DNA of 64,000 nt. Source: Bacteriovoracaceae bacterium UBA6153. Lineage in GTDB: Bacteria > Bdellovibrionota > Bacteriovoracia > Bacteriovoracales > Bacteriovoracaceae. Position numbers and translations under genes: made by a program. The notes beneath the pieces are model-generated. The model was not told the origin of the DNA. It made no database searches and saw only the letters and a program-made list of their open reading frames with translations. The stretch is from NCBI GenBank assembly GCA_002428265.1, contig DIUR01000018.1:62001-126000 (forward strand). Reading direction: 5' to 3'. Of this stretch, positions 25,737 through 33,971 are shown piece after piece (position 1 is the first letter of the stretch; each line of letters begins with the position of its first letter).

Positions 25737-25998
25737 CTCTTTTAATTAAGTGAAAACCAAACTGCGTTCTAACCGGTTCAGAAACTTCACCCGGCATTAA
25801 AGCATAAGCAGCTTTTTCAAATGATGGAACCATCATCCCTTTGCCGAACTCTCCTAAACTTCCACCATCTTTTCCAGAGGGGCAAGTCGAGAAATCACGC
25901 GCAAGCTCTTCAAAGGTTTTTCCTTCAGCTAGTTTTTTCTGAATATCTTTAATTTCAAATTCTTGATCAACTAAAATATGTGAAGCAGTGATTCTCAT
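25729..25998 (-). CDS. ppiC: Parvulin-type peptidyl-prolyl isomerase (PpiC-like)
   Basis: An 89-residue stand-alone rotamase domain: ASHILV at the start, FEELARDFSTCPSGKDGGSLGEFGKGMMVPSFE in the middle and EPVRTQFGFHLIKR at the end are the parvulin core. No signal peptide, so cytoplasmic, like E. coli PpiC. It catalyses cis-trans isomerisation of prolyl bonds. It follows the M14 peptidase gene after 8 bp on the same strand, so the two are probably co-transcribed. Confidence 0.94.
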   Translation of the reverse strand: MRITASHILVDQEFEIKDIQKKLAEGKTFEELARDFSTCPSGKDGGSLGEFGKGMMVPSFEKAAYALMPGEVSEPVRTQFGFHLIKRVK

Positions 25999-26006
25999 AA
26001 TAACTC

Positions 26007-27053
26007 CTAATTAAAATACTCTAAAAAGCTCCAGACCATTTCTCTGGACTCGTTAACGATTGATGGGATTTTACTATAGCTGGGGATTTTTTCTCTGCCA
26101 AGCTCGGCGGCAATGGCGCGTGTTCCCGACTTCCAATAAAAGTAATCAGCACTGCTTCCTTCCGCCACATAAATTGTAGTAGAGATCTGTCCTGCTTTAT
26201 ACTGGTTATCTTTTGCCATGGCCTGAACCAAATCTTTAAAGCCCACAACATCTCCTGCCTCAGGGGCCTTTTTAGTATAGCCCCAAGGATACATAACCAA
26301 ACGCCCATAAGCATGCAGATCAAGTGAGCCGGTAAACTTCATACTATCCGCGAATTTCATCATGGCATCAATAACATCAACTGATTTACTATTTGGATTC
26401 TCCGGCCACGGATAAGCGCGGTTAGGGTCACGTCTTTGAACATACCTCTCACGTGCTTCAAAACTATCTGGGCTAACAACCGGAATGATATAAATATCTC
26501 TCGTGCTTATCATTTTAGTCAATCGTGTATCTTTATTAAAGTTTGAGAGAAGCTCATTGGTAAGAGTGAACAAAACTTCTGTTGTAATAAGTTCATCACC
26601 ATGAGTAGCAGCCGTCACCATTAGTTTTGGTTTATTCTCCCCTCCTGTAGAAATTTTTAGAGCGTAGAGATTTCTTCCTTGAGCGGACTTTCCATAAGTC
26701 TCAAGAGTCGCAAGACTCTTATAAGTTTCGGCCATGGATTTTAAATCAGCTTCTACATCAGCATACTTTCTATACTTGCCGGCTTCTTTAAGTGATTCAT
26801 CAACATGGATGTCAGCATTAAGTAATTTTGCAAGAGGTGCTATCTTTAAGAATTTTTCAGCATCTTCTTCAAGAACATAGACTTCAAAACCTTTCTCAAG
26901 CTTTTGAACAACTTCAAATTCCCTGGCAATCTTATTCATCTTTAGCGGATGAATGCCAGTCACTTCATAGCTTCTGATTTTTTCAGCTGCGTTCGTAATA
27001 TTTAAAGAAAGACACAATAGAATTAAAAATAGACCAGTCAGTCCTTTGAACAT
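26007..27053 (-). CDS. Exported M14-family zinc carboxypeptidase
   Basis: A 348-residue protein with a signal peptide (MFKGLTGLFLILLCLSLNIT) followed by a ~70-residue propeptide-like N-terminal region. Zinc ligands are visible as THGDE (HxxE) and, later, SLDLHAYG; the catalytic glutamate lies in AAELGREKIP. The sequence GKSAQGRNLYALKIS is a common M14 lead-in. It should remove C-terminal residues from peptides or act on peptidoglycan peptides in the periplasm or outside. The N-terminal region suggests a zymogen. Confidence 0.88.
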   Translation of the reverse strand: MFKGLTGLFLILLCLSLNITNAAEKIRSYEVTGIHPLKMNKIAREFEVVQKLEKGFEVYVLEEDAEKFLKIAPLAKLLNADIHVDESLKEAGKYRKYADVEADLKSMAETYKSLATLETYGKSAQGRNLYALKISTGGENKPKLMVTAATHGDELITTEVLFTLTNELLSNFNKDTRLTKMISTRDIYIIPVVSPDSFEARERYVQRRDPNRAYPWPENPNSKSVDVIDAMMKFADSMKFTGSLDLHAYGRLVMYPWGYTKKAPEAGDVVGFKDLVQAMAKDNQYKAGQISTTIYVAEGSSADYFYWKSGTRAIAAELGREKIPSYSKIPSIVNESREMVWSFLEYFN

Positions 27054-27160
27054 AGGAAATCTCCACCTTAAGATTTTTTATCTATTAAGTCTCTCAGAGA
27101 AATACTGAAATGCAAACTCAGACCTTTGACTCAATAAAACTATCGCCTTATTATCCCTAA

Positions 27161-27325
27161 ATGGAGTTTGGAAAATTAGACAATATTGATTCTGTGGACT
27201 GGACGCTTCCTGTCGATGATCTCATGACAATAGAGTTCTCAGAGATGGCCTTTGAGGTTTTTAAAAAAGAAGGATTTTCTGATGTGCCTTCTATAAAACA
27301 TACTGGCCCAATCGCTCTTTTCTAA
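27161..27325 (+). pseudogene. 54-codon frame resembling the N-terminus of DUF72 proteins (relic)
   Basis: This short frame starts MEFGKLDNIDSVDWTLPVDD, which resembles the opening of DUF72 (YecE-like) proteins of the type xFGKVxNxxxIDFTLPxD, but the next ~35 residues diverge and the frame ends at 54 codons, whereas DUF72 proteins have 230-300 residues. I read it as a truncated relic; it might instead be a small functional gene. No clear Shine-Dalgarno. It ends 1 nt before the stop of the convergent gene. Confidence 0.35.
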
Positions 27326-27326
27326 C

Positions 27327-27614
27327 TTAACTATTTCTATACATGCGTCTAAGCATCCGTTGATTTGAATAGCGCGCATCTTTGGCCTCTGTTCCTCTTA
27401 TCTTTAAATTTTTATCTTTGAAGACTTTTTTCTTCTTCCACTTTCTATTGTCATAATTAGTTCTTTTCTTCTTCTCACTCTCTCTTTTTTTCTTTTTTTC
27501 AATCGAGTACTCAATTGAATAACTATCAAGAGGGTGATCACTTTTAAGAGAGCTTTTTCTTATTTCAACAGCGTAAAAGCTGAGGAGTCCTATAATGAGT
27601 TTTTTTACGAACAT
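27327..27614 (-). CDS. Small lysine-rich exported or anchored protein
   Basis: A 95-residue protein with a short hydrophobic N-terminus (MFVKKLIIGLLSFYA) and an extremely basic remainder containing KKKKRESEKKKRTN and KWKKKKVFKDKNL. Apart from the first 20 residues it is probably disordered. The N-terminus could be a signal peptide or a membrane anchor. I recognise no family. The upstream region has a 9-bp inverted repeat. Binding to polyanions (RNA, LPS or teichoic-like polymer) is a guess from charge only. Confidence 0.5.
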   Translation of the reverse strand: MFVKKLIIGLLSFYAVEIRKSSLKSDHPLDSYSIEYSIEKKKKRESEKKKRTNYDNRKWKKKKVFKDKNLKIRGTEAKDARYSNQRMLRRMYRNS

Positions 27615-27623
27615 AATGTCTCA

Positions 27624-27668
27624 CTTGTGTTTCAAAAGGAATAAAACGCGATAGGAAATAAACACAAG
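27624..27668. repeat. 9-bp inverted repeat in the divergent gap before the porin gene
   Basis: CTTGTGTTT (27624-27632) and AAACACAAG (27660-27668) are perfect inverted repeats separated by 27 bp, lying between the small lysine-rich gene and the maltodextrin porin gene. The gap of ~230 bp must hold both promoters. A two-site operator is possible; nothing else in the gap stood out. Confidence 0.3.
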
Positions 27669-27844
27669 CTATGTTCATGAGAAGGAACTCCGTTAGAGAT
27701 TTAAAAAAATTTACTTATTTATGAGGACTTTAATGGCGGGATTTTAGATATTCATGCAGTTAGTATGACATGGCCTCTGGTTTAACTCAATGCCAAAACT
27801 TTAAAAAGATGGAATTACCGTGTAATTTCTGGCAGATTCCCCCT

Positions 27845-29098
27845 ATGAAAACAACTATTATTGCGCTTTTTTTGACTGCCTTCGTGGCACCCTCTGCTCA
27901 CGCCTTAAGCATTACAGATGTCTCAATGTTTGGTTATCTTAGAGCTGGCTCTGGAACCAATACTTATGGTGGTGACCAGGAATGTTTTTACAACCAAGGC
28001 TCTGGCGGCTGGGGCGGTGTAGGTCGAAATGAGTTCCGTTTAGGAAATGAGTGTTCAAACTATCTTGAAGTCGGTTTGCGCTTTAACCATTTAAAAACTG
28101 AAAAACAAAACGTCTTCACCCAATTTCGTATCGCCAACTCTCATAACGGTGACGATTCATTCGAGTCAAAAAATCAAAGCACAAACTTCGTTGAAGCATT
28201 TGCTGAAATCCAAGGAATGAATGATCTTCCATGGAGCTTCTGGGTTGGTAAAAGATTTTACCGAGATCAGGATGTCTACATTGATGACTTTTATTATTTT
28301 GGAAGCATGAATGGAAATGGTGCTGGAATTGGCAACATCCCTCTTCTTGGCGGTGAGCTCTCATTTGCTTACCTTCGTCAGGTGAGTGATGTAAAAACAT
28401 CAAAAGGAACTCAAAGCTTAACTGTTTACGATACACGCTTAAAAAATATTCAACTAGCTCCTAAGCTAAGACAAAATTTCTGGGCAGCATACGGCCATGC
28501 TCCAGAATCTGAAGATGTTTTAACCATGGCCAAATATGAGAAGGCCACTGGTTTTGTAGTTGGAACTCTATTGGACTACGATTTAAATGGCGAAGGCTTC
28601 AACCACTTTACTATTTTATACGGACAAGGAGTTATGAATGACTTCAACCTGTATGGCGATATGACTGTCACGCCTGGAGATCCACAAGAAGATAAAAAAC
28701 GCCTGCGTTTTATTAATCACACAACTTATAATGTAAACGATAGATGGGCCTTCCACTTGTCACTTAATTATGATCGCCTGACTTACAAAAGTGCGAAAGA
28801 GCAATGGATGGGAGCGGCCGTAAGACCTGTTTATAGAGTCACTCCAACTTTTCACATGGTTTCTGAAGTTGGCTCAAGCATTGTAAAAAATGGTGGAGAC
28901 AGAAGACTGACTCGTGTAACGATTGCTCCACAATTAAGTATTTCTGAAAATATCTGGGGACGCCCAGTCCTTCGCGCTTTTTATACACACTCATTTTGGA
29001 ATACAGCTAACAGAGCATTCATTGCTCAAAATGCTCCGACCTACGGAAATAAAACTTCTGGTGGAGCTTACGGATTTCAAGTCGAAACATTTTTCTAG
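27845..29098 (+). CDS. lamB: LamB-type maltoporin (carbohydrate porin)
   Basis: A 417-residue outer-membrane protein from the ATG at 27845 (signal peptide MKTTIIALFLTAFVAPSAHA); the frame is open 25 codons upstream without signal-like sequence. The mature N-terminus FGYLRAGSGTN, then ECFYNQGSGGWGG, RNEFRLGNECSNYLEVGL and WVGKRFYRDQDVYIDDFYY follow maltoporin strands, and the C-terminus ends in phenylalanine (QVETFF) as barrel proteins do. Maltoporin passes maltodextrins across the outer membrane. malK follows after 9 nt, and the rest of the system is on the opposite strand, so the function is well supported by context. Confidence 0.92.
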   Translation: MKTTIIALFLTAFVAPSAHALSITDVSMFGYLRAGSGTNTYGGDQECFYNQGSGGWGGVGRNEFRLGNECSNYLEVGLRFNHLKTEKQNVFTQFRIANSHNGDDSFESKNQSTNFVEAFAEIQGMNDLPWSFWVGKRFYRDQDVYIDDFYYFGSMNGNGAGIGNIPLLGGELSFAYLRQVSDVKTSKGTQSLTVYDTRLKNIQLAPKLRQNFWAAYGHAPESEDVLTMAKYEKATGFVVGTLLDYDLNGEGFNHFTILYGQGVMNDFNLYGDMTVTPGDPQEDKKRLRFINHTTYNVNDRWAFHLSLNYDRLTYKSAKEQWMGAAVRPVYRVTPTFHMVSEVGSSIVKNGGDRRLTRVTIAPQLSISENIWGRPVLRAFYTHSFWNTANRAFIAQNAPTYGNKTSGGAYGFQVETFF

Positions 29099-29107
29099 GA
29101 ATCAGTT

Positions 29108-30211
29108 ATGTTAGAACTAAAAAATATTAAAAAAAGTTACGACAATAAATTAACTATTATTGAGAACTTTAATTTAGATATCAACCAAGGTGAGTTCGTC
29201 GTTATCGTCGGCCCCTCTGGTTGTGGAAAATCGACACTACTTCGCATGATCGCGGGCCTTGAAGAAATCACTAGCGGTGAGCTTTTATTAAACGGTAAAG
29301 ACATTTCTCACTATGAACCAAGTCAGCGTGAAGTAGCAATGGTCTTTCAGGACTACGCTCTCTACCCTCACATGTCGGTTTACGACAACCTGGCCTTCGG
29401 ATTAAAAATAAAAAACGTCGATAAAAAAATTATCGATGAAAAAGTTAAAAAAGCAGCTGCAATACTAGACTTAACAACATACTTAGAAAGAAGGCCTTCA
29501 GACTTATCCGGTGGACAACGCCAGAGAGTAGCGATGGGAAGAGCAATCGTTAAAGATGCAAAGATCTTTTTATTTGATGAACCTCTCTCAAACCTTGATG
29601 CTAAACTTCGCCACAAAATGCGTGCTGAAATTAAAAAATTTCACTTAGATCAAAAAGGTACATCAGTTTATGTCACTCACGATCAACTAGAGGCCCTCAC
29701 TTTAGCTGATAAACTCGTTATCATCAGAGCAGGTGTGATTGAACAAGTCGGAAGCCCACAGGAAGTTTTCAATAATCCAAAAAATTCATTTGTTGGTGAG
29801 TTCATCGGAACTCCTGCTATGAATCTTTTAAAAGTTGATCTTGAATACAAGGCCGACGGCGTTTATGTCACTGGTAAAAACCGTGCTTTTCATTTCAAAC
29901 TTCCCGACAATAAAACAAAATTTTTTACAGAGAAAAAACTTAAACCGACTCAAGCTGTGCTTGGGATTCGTCCAACAGATATTATTCTTCATACTAATGA
30001 AGAAGCCGGCTGGAACACTCCATTTCAGGTACTATTCACCGAACTTCTGGGCCATGAGGCCAATCTTATTTTAAAATATGGAGAGGAAGAGCTGACGAGT
30101 TTAATCCCGGCCATGCACATGCCAAAAGATTTAAAGTCTGCCGAGTTTTATTTTAAACTTCACTTCGCGCATCTGTTTGATGGTGAGACTGGCGAAAATC
30201 TTAACCTTTAA
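29108..30211 (+). CDS. malK: Maltodextrin ABC transporter ATPase (MalK/UgpC family)
   Basis: A 367-residue ATPase: Walker A GPSGCGKST (~37), Q-loop MVFQDYALYPHM, signature LSGGQRQRVAMGRAI, Walker B LFDEPLSNLD and switch histidine VTHDQLEA. The C-terminal ~130 residues are the regulatory OB/TOBE domain of carbohydrate-type ATPases. It would energise MalF-MalG at the inner membrane. It is transcribed with the porin on the plus strand and overlaps the end of convergent malG by 11 nt. AGGA lies upstream of the ATG. Sharing with other sugar transporters is possible. Confidence 0.93.
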   Translation: MLELKNIKKSYDNKLTIIENFNLDINQGEFVVIVGPSGCGKSTLLRMIAGLEEITSGELLLNGKDISHYEPSQREVAMVFQDYALYPHMSVYDNLAFGLKIKNVDKKIIDEKVKKAAAILDLTTYLERRPSDLSGGQRQRVAMGRAIVKDAKIFLFDEPLSNLDAKLRHKMRAEIKKFHLDQKGTSVYVTHDQLEALTLADKLVIIRAGVIEQVGSPQEVFNNPKNSFVGEFIGTPAMNLLKVDLEYKADGVYVTGKNRAFHFKLPDNKTKFFTEKKLKPTQAVLGIRPTDIILHTNEEAGWNTPFQVLFTELLGHEANLILKYGEEELTSLIPAMHMPKDLKSAEFYFKLHFAHLFDGETGENLNL

Positions 30212-31094
30212 CTCCACCGTGGCTTAAACCATTCACAATGTACTTGTGGATGGAGAAAAACAGCAGCGAAACCGGAAGAGCGCCCAATACTGAAGCGGCC
30301 GCAAACTGCCCCCAGCGGCTGGCAAAAGACTCACTCACAAAAATTTGAATCCCTACTGCAAACGTCATTTGATTTTGTGATTTCAAAAGGATTGAAGGCA
30401 AAATAAAATCTGAAAATGTACTGATAAAAGTGAGAAGACCAATAACTGAAAGAATGGGCGTACAAAGCGGCAGAACGATTTTATAAAAGGCCTGAAAGTG
30501 AGTGCAGCCATCCATTCTCGCCGACTCTTCGATAGATTTAGGTAACGTATCGAAGTAGCCTTTAAGTAGCCAGATATTAAAAGGTGTTCCACCAAGGTAA
30601 ATCAAAATTAATCCCCAATGTGTATCAATTCCTAAAGCTGGAATCCCCTGCCCGATAAAATCCAACATGAAGTAAAAAGCGACCATCGCCATCATGTTCG
30701 GAAACATTTGCATGACCATCAGAAAAATAAGACTGCTCTCTTTTCCTTTAAATTTAAATCGAGAAAGTGAGTAAGCTGCTGTCGTTGAAAACGTCAGCAT
30801 TAAAACGGCACTCACGACAGAGACTTTAAGGCTGTTAAAAAGCCAAAGCATAATCGGATAGGGAGATACAACATTTTCTCCCAGTGAGTTCACATAAGGG
30901 ATTCCCAGAATATATCTCCAGTTATCTAAACTTAAATCATCCGGAATGAGTCCTGTTTTAAGCGAGCCTCCTTTACTTAGAGACACTGAAATAACCAGAA
31001 CAATAGGAAGAAGAACAACAATGCCAATCGCAATTAAGATAAGATGCGAGAGAAGTTGATCAAGATTTTTTTTCTTATATATATACTGGCGCAT
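30201..31094 (-). CDS. malG: Maltodextrin ABC permease MalG
   Basis: A 297-residue permease with six membrane helices and the EAA loop ESARMDGCTHFQAFYKIVLPL that contacts MalK. The end resembles MalG (IVNGLSHGGVKG), which reaches into the MalF cavity near the C-terminus. Last gene of the seven-gene minus-strand unit; its start is 1 nt after the malF stop. Partner of the 467-residue permease upstream. Confidence 0.94.
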   Translation of the reverse strand: MRQYIYKKKNLDQLLSHLILIAIGIVVLLPIVLVISVSLSKGGSLKTGLIPDDLSLDNWRYILGIPYVNSLGENVVSPYPIMLWLFNSLKVSVVSAVLMLTFSTTAAYSLSRFKFKGKESSLIFLMVMQMFPNMMAMVAFYFMLDFIGQGIPALGIDTHWGLILIYLGGTPFNIWLLKGYFDTLPKSIEESARMDGCTHFQAFYKIVLPLCTPILSVIGLLTFISTFSDFILPSILLKSQNQMTFAVGIQIFVSESFASRWGQFAAASVLGALPVSLLFFSIHKYIVNGLSHGGVKG

Positions 31095-31095
31095 A

Positions 31096-32499
31096 TTATC
31101 TCTTTAAAAGTTTGGATACTTTGAAGTTTAAAACAGTCAAAGATACGACAATAATAAAAATGAGCATTGATACGGCCGCGGCCATAGCAAAGTTCTGACC
31201 TTGAGATCCTTCGAATGCAAGTCTATAGGTATAAGAGATAAGAATATCTGTTTCACCTAGAGGTGTACTGACATCAGGAATAACCGGGCCGCCACCAGTA
31301 AGAAGATAAATTCCAACAAAGTTATTCATATTAAAAGCAAATGATCCGATTAAAAGTGGAATCATCGCACGAAGAACCAATGGAAAAGTTAAAAACCTAA
31401 AGTTTTGAAATTTTGTTGCACCTTCCAGTGAAGACGCTTCATAAATAGATTTTGGAATCGACTGAATAATTCCAGTGATCACTAAAAGCATATACGGAAA
31501 GCCCAACCATAAATTGACCAGAAGAACACTTATACGGGCCCAAAGCTTATTTTCTAGCCATGGCACAGGACTGATAGTGAAATAACTTAAAATGGAATTA
31601 ATCTCACCAAAATCTTTATTGAGCATTCCTTTAAAGATTAAAACAGAAATGAAAAAAGGAATTGAATAAGGAATGATAAAAATCATTCGATAGACAAGCT
31701 TTGATCTTCCTTGCAAATCATTGAGAATCACAGCGAGAAAAGCTCCCAGGGAAAAAGTCAAAAGAACCGACATTCCCGCCCATATAAATGTCCATGTTAA
31801 GGATTTCATAAAAACGAACTTTGTCGCTGGATCGAAAAAAAGCTCTTTGTAATTTTTTAATCCACTGAAAGTAAAATAGCCTGGCCCTATACTCTCACCC
31901 GCCAGCTTAAACTGACCTTCATCGGTATCTTCAACTAGGTTCTCACCAGTAATCGTATCTTGAAACTGTCCATCCGCAAGCGCAGTATAACGAGAGTGAA
32001 CAATGGCCAGCATATCAGAGCGATAAATTGAGTACTCACCTAATGCCGGATGAATGATTTTAAAATCAGGATTTTTATCGTTAAAATCTAGAACTTCTCC
32101 GCTGGATAGTTCAACTATTCCTTCTGGCAAAACTATGGTTGATCCAAGTGTTGCTGATTTATCGTTATTTTTGAATCCTGCAGATAAATTATCGACGACA
32201 ATTAAATAGTCCGACTGATTTTTATAAAGTTTAAAGTTTAAGATTTGTGAGCCAGGCTCAACCATGACTTCGTTCTTAAAGAGCTCAATGACGGCCTCTC
32301 TTTCTAGTAGATGGCCGGTTTTAAGATTCGTGAAGGAAACATACACACTGTATGAAATGGGAACTAAGCTAAAGAGAACAAAAAGCACCAGCGCCGGGTA
32401 AAAGAATTTATAAGCATCTTTTTTCTGAACGCCATAAATCCAGATGGCAAGAACTGCCAAAATGACAGCTGAAATGCTTAAGGCATAACTTAACCACAT
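31096..32499 (-). CDS. malF: Maltodextrin ABC permease MalF
   Basis: A 467-residue permease. Two helices at the N-terminus (residues 1-55), then a periplasmic insert of ~170 residues between an early helix and the transport core, as in MalF of enteric bacteria, then the core with EAA loop YEASSLEGATKFQNFRFLTFPL. The long periplasmic domain interacts with the binding protein. It overlaps the malQ stop by 10 nt, so the genes are coupled. Membrane topology and size agree with MalF. Confidence 0.94.
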   Translation of the reverse strand: MWLSYALSISAVILAVLAIWIYGVQKKDAYKFFYPALVLFVLFSLVPISYSVYVSFTNLKTGHLLEREAVIELFKNEVMVEPGSQILNFKLYKNQSDYLIVVDNLSAGFKNNDKSATLGSTIVLPEGIVELSSGEVLDFNDKNPDFKIIHPALGEYSIYRSDMLAIVHSRYTALADGQFQDTITGENLVEDTDEGQFKLAGESIGPGYFTFSGLKNYKELFFDPATKFVFMKSLTWTFIWAGMSVLLTFSLGAFLAVILNDLQGRSKLVYRMIFIIPYSIPFFISVLIFKGMLNKDFGEINSILSYFTISPVPWLENKLWARISVLLVNLWLGFPYMLLVITGIIQSIPKSIYEASSLEGATKFQNFRFLTFPLVLRAMIPLLIGSFAFNMNNFVGIYLLTGGGPVIPDVSTPLGETDILISYTYRLAFEGSQGQNFAMAAAVSMLIFIIVVSLTVLNFKVSKLLKR

Positions 32500-33971
32500 A
32501 CGTTTTCCACTGCCCTCTTAGCATCCAAAGTAAGTCTTCCAAGCCTTGCCCAATCAATGTGTCTTGTTTCTTTAAATGATAATTTCCATGTCCAATTAAC
32601 ATCTTGAACTGTACCCGGGTAATTAAATCTTGCAGAGCTGCCAAGACCTAATAAATCCTGCACCTGAATAAAAACAATCTTAGAAGGAGATCTCAAAAGA
32701 ATCTTTAAAAAATCCCAATGAGTTGGAAAACTCACATTGAGCTCAATATTTATCGCCTCTTTCTCAGATGGACTTAAATGTTTGTACCATCCCATAAGCG
32801 TGTCACAGTCATGCGTTCCTGAGTAGGCCGCTGAGTTATAAGTATAATTTTGAAGTTTGTGAGGATTATCGTCTCCACCAAGCATGAATTGGAAAACTTT
32901 CATCCCGGGAAAACCAAATTCATCTCTAAGAGCATCCACGTCTGGAGTGATGTATCCCAAGTCTTCTGCAATGATCTCAGGATAATTTTTTAAATTTTTA
33001 AAGAGTTCAGACCCAGGTCCTGGGTACCATTTCCCATTGGCAGCATCAGGTGCTGCGACTTCTGAAATCCATGTAGCATTAAATCCTCTGAAGTGATCAA
33101 TTCTCACCACATCAAAATATCTCTTTAAGAAACTTAAGCGCTCATTCCACCATTGGAAATTTGTCTTCTTTTGATATTCCCAATCATAAATAGGTGTTCC
33201 CCATTTTTGTCCGGTCGCCGAAAATCCATCTGGTGCTGCACCTGTTTCGTACACCATATTATAGGTGCCTTTTTCCAAGTAGAACTGATCTGGATTTTTC
33301 CAGACATCCATTGAGAAATAAGAAACAAAGATAGGAAGATCCCCAACAAGCTTGATGTTTCTTTTATTGGCATATTTTTTCAATTCACATAACTGATTAA
33401 AGCAAGTGAACTGGGCAAAAAGATGAAATTGATATTTTTGTTTTTCAAATTCATTCAACTCACTTTGAGCATTTTGATAAGTCGGCCATTTTCGCCAATC
33501 TTGCCCACGGGTTTCACTAAAGGTTCTAAATAATGCGTAAGCTTCAATCCATGAACTTTCATCTTTTAAGAATGCTTCGTATCTTGGAGTTGGACTAAAG
33601 AGTGCAAAGGCCGCTTCAAGAATCACTCTTTTATTATTGGCGACGTTCTTAAAATCAACTCTTTCTTTACTTGAAAAATACAAATTAAATTTTTGAGGAA
33701 CAATGTTGTACTCTTTGCAAAGAAGATCCGGTGAGACGTAAAAGTCAGCACATCCAAATGCTGAATCTGTTGCATACGGACAGCCTGAATCATTCGTATT
33801 GCCAATGGGAAGAATCTGCCAATAGTGCTGGTGAGAGTCTGCCAAATGGTCAATGAACTCATAGGCCACAGGACCGAAGTCTCCAACTCCATAAGAAGTC
33901 GCAAGACTCGTTATGTGACAGAGAACTCCGGAAGCTTTAACTGGATTTGAAATTGAATCTTTTAGTACCAC
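32490..33971 (-). CDS. malQ: 4-alpha-glucanotransferase (amylomaltase)
   Basis: A 493-residue GH77 enzyme: SGVLCHITSLATSYGVGDFG at the start, VRIDHFRGF (nucleophile aspartate), IIAEDLGYITPDV (acid/base glutamate) and YSGTHDCDTLMGW (third acid) are the expected catalytic segments. It disproportionates maltodextrins in the cytoplasm, yielding glucose and longer chains for phosphorylase. It overlaps the genes on both sides by 10 nt, which implies tight translational coupling within the operon. Confidence 0.96.
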   Translation of the reverse strand: MVLKDSISNPVKASGVLCHITSLATSYGVGDFGPVAYEFIDHLADSHQHYWQILPIGNTNDSGCPYATDSAFGCADFYVSPDLLCKEYNIVPQKFNLYFSSKERVDFKNVANNKRVILEAAFALFSPTPRYEAFLKDESSWIEAYALFRTFSETRGQDWRKWPTYQNAQSELNEFEKQKYQFHLFAQFTCFNQLCELKKYANKRNIKLVGDLPIFVSYFSMDVWKNPDQFYLEKGTYNMVYETGAAPDGFSATGQKWGTPIYDWEYQKKTNFQWWNERLSFLKRYFDVVRIDHFRGFNATWISEVAAPDAANGKWYPGPGSELFKNLKNYPEIIAEDLGYITPDVDALRDEFGFPGMKVFQFMLGGDDNPHKLQNYTYNSAAYSGTHDCDTLMGWYKHLSPSEKEAINIELNVSFPTHWDFLKILLRSPSKIVFIQVQDLLGLGSSARFNYPGTVQDVNWTWKLSFKETRHIDWARLGRLTLDAKRAVENVCG

